A DNA stretch of 27,847 nucleotides from JBGRQB01 sp041725875 (GTDB lineage: Bacteria; Bacteroidota; Ignavibacteria; Ignavibacteriales; Melioribacteraceae): positions 1-27,847 of the forward strand of contig JBGRQB010000036.1 in NCBI GenBank assembly GCA_041725875.1, read 5' to 3'. This document shows, one piece after another, positions 27,440-27,847 of this stretch. The notes below the pieces were generated by a model that was not told the origin of the DNA, did no database searches, and worked only from the letters and a program-made list of their open reading frames with translations. How positions within the stretch are numbered: position 1 is the stretch's first letter; each line of letters begins with the position of its first letter. The position numbers and the translations under genes are program-made.

Positions 27440-27829
27440 ATGTACAAAAAACTACTGTTTAATTTTATCTTTTTTTGTCTCATTTCTACGGTTTGGGCTG
27501 TTGGCAATAACCTGAAAAAGTCGCAAAAGTCAGGTTTTTCAGATCCTTCCGATATGCCTTTGGGACATTATTTTACAATTGAAGAATTCAGGAACTGGGA
27601 TATTCAGTCAGATCCTGATGCCCCTTACAATAAAGGAACCATAAAACTAAGAAACAGAATTACAGATTTTAACTTTTTAGCAAACTCAAATGCTCGTCCA
27701 AATGAAGGAGGAGTTTCCCCTCTTGTACTTTTTTCATCCGGCGGAGTACCTTCTCAGGCGTGTGCTGATATTGACAGAGTTTATGCGTTTAACTACTGGC
27801 AATATACAGATGTTATGGGCTACTGGGGC
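27440..27829 (+). CDS. Second GH85-like endo-beta-N-acetylglucosaminidase, 5' part only
   Basis: This is an open frame with 130 genuine codons before the contig end. ATG 27440 follows a strong AAGGAG (27429-27434). The N-terminus is a signal peptide (MYKKLLFNFIFFCLISTVWA) without a clear lipobox, so it may be soluble or surface-exported, unlike the lipoprotein GH85 next door. The residues align by eye with the start of that GH85: FRNWDIQSDPDAPYNKGTIKL against LLSWRPEADPDRDYNRGTIEL, and FNYWQYTDVMGYW against YTWWQYNDIYIMF. The catalytic Asn-x-Glu would lie beyond the break, so activity cannot be judged. The next six codons of the frame (27830-27847) are sequencing adapter, not gene. Confidence 0.75.
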
Positions 27830-27847
27830 AGATCGGAAGAGCACACG
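27830..27847 (+). other. Illumina TruSeq adapter remnant at contig end
   Basis: The final bases AGATCGGAAGAGCACACG are identical to the first 18 bases of the standard TruSeq read-1 adapter. In frame they give RSEEHT, a peptide well known from adapter-contaminated assemblies. The match starts sharply at 27830 and runs to the last base, so the window's right edge is an untrimmed contig end. Confidence 0.97.

Noticed and set aside
27830..27847. RSEEHT as the natural continuation of the second GH85
   Set aside because: The DNA is an exact adapter match; after the preceding WQYTDVMGYW segment a GH85 would continue differently.
1..27847. CRISPR arrays, tRNA or rRNA genes, transposases or phage genes
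   Set aside because: I saw no regularly spaced repeats, no cloverleaf-like or rRNA segments, and no mobile-element proteins among the frames.

Overview
The window reads as a low-GC chromosome fragment from a Bacteroidota/Ignavibacteria-type bacterium. Signs of this are a PorV/PorQ-family outer-membrane protein, a large exoprotein ending in a type IX secretion (T9SS) sorting-like domain, a TonB-dependent receptor with an N-terminal carboxypeptidase-regulatory-like domain, Bacteroidota-style -7 elements (TAnnTTTG), and many Sec or lipoprotein signals on glycosidases. There is no SusD homologue, which together with the PorV protein favours an Ignavibacteria-like lineage over Bacteroides. That placement is inference.

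Layout. Positions 1-7065 (minus strand) hold an outer-membrane trio: TonB-dependent receptor, T9SS-type exoprotein with acidic calcium-type loops, and a PorV/PorQ protein cut by the window start. A 311-bp regulatory region separates it from a ROK/NagC-type regulator (7377-8585, minus). Upstream of that lies a tight seven-gene minus-strand operon (8712-20992, gaps of 9-18 nt) in transcription order: MFS sugar transporter, ROK sugar kinase, SurA-like periplasmic chaperone, GH47 alpha-mannosidase lipoprotein, sodium:solute symporter, GH92 lipoprotein, GH92 with a C-terminal discoidin-like domain. A 358-bp divergent promoter region follows, then a plus-strand GH31 glycosidase with a C-terminal discoidin-like domain. 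It converges on a minus-strand GH85 endo-beta-N-acetylglucosaminidase lipoprotein across a shared hairpin. A second GH85-like gene starts divergently at 27440 and is cut by the end.

Working together, these genes look like a locus for high-mannose N-glycans. GH85 would release the glycan from protein or peptide by cutting within the chitobiose core. GH47 and the two GH92 enzymes would strip the mannoses. GH31 may remove a capping alpha-glucose or another alpha-linked sugar. The receptor, exoprotein and PorV would handle capture and outer-membrane uptake. The symporter and MFS carrier would bring sugars into the cytoplasm for the ROK kinase, under control of the ROK regulator.

The last 18 bases (27830-27847) equal the start of the standard Illumina TruSeq adapter. 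The right edge is therefore an assembly artefact at a contig end, and the last six codons of the terminal open frame are not biological.
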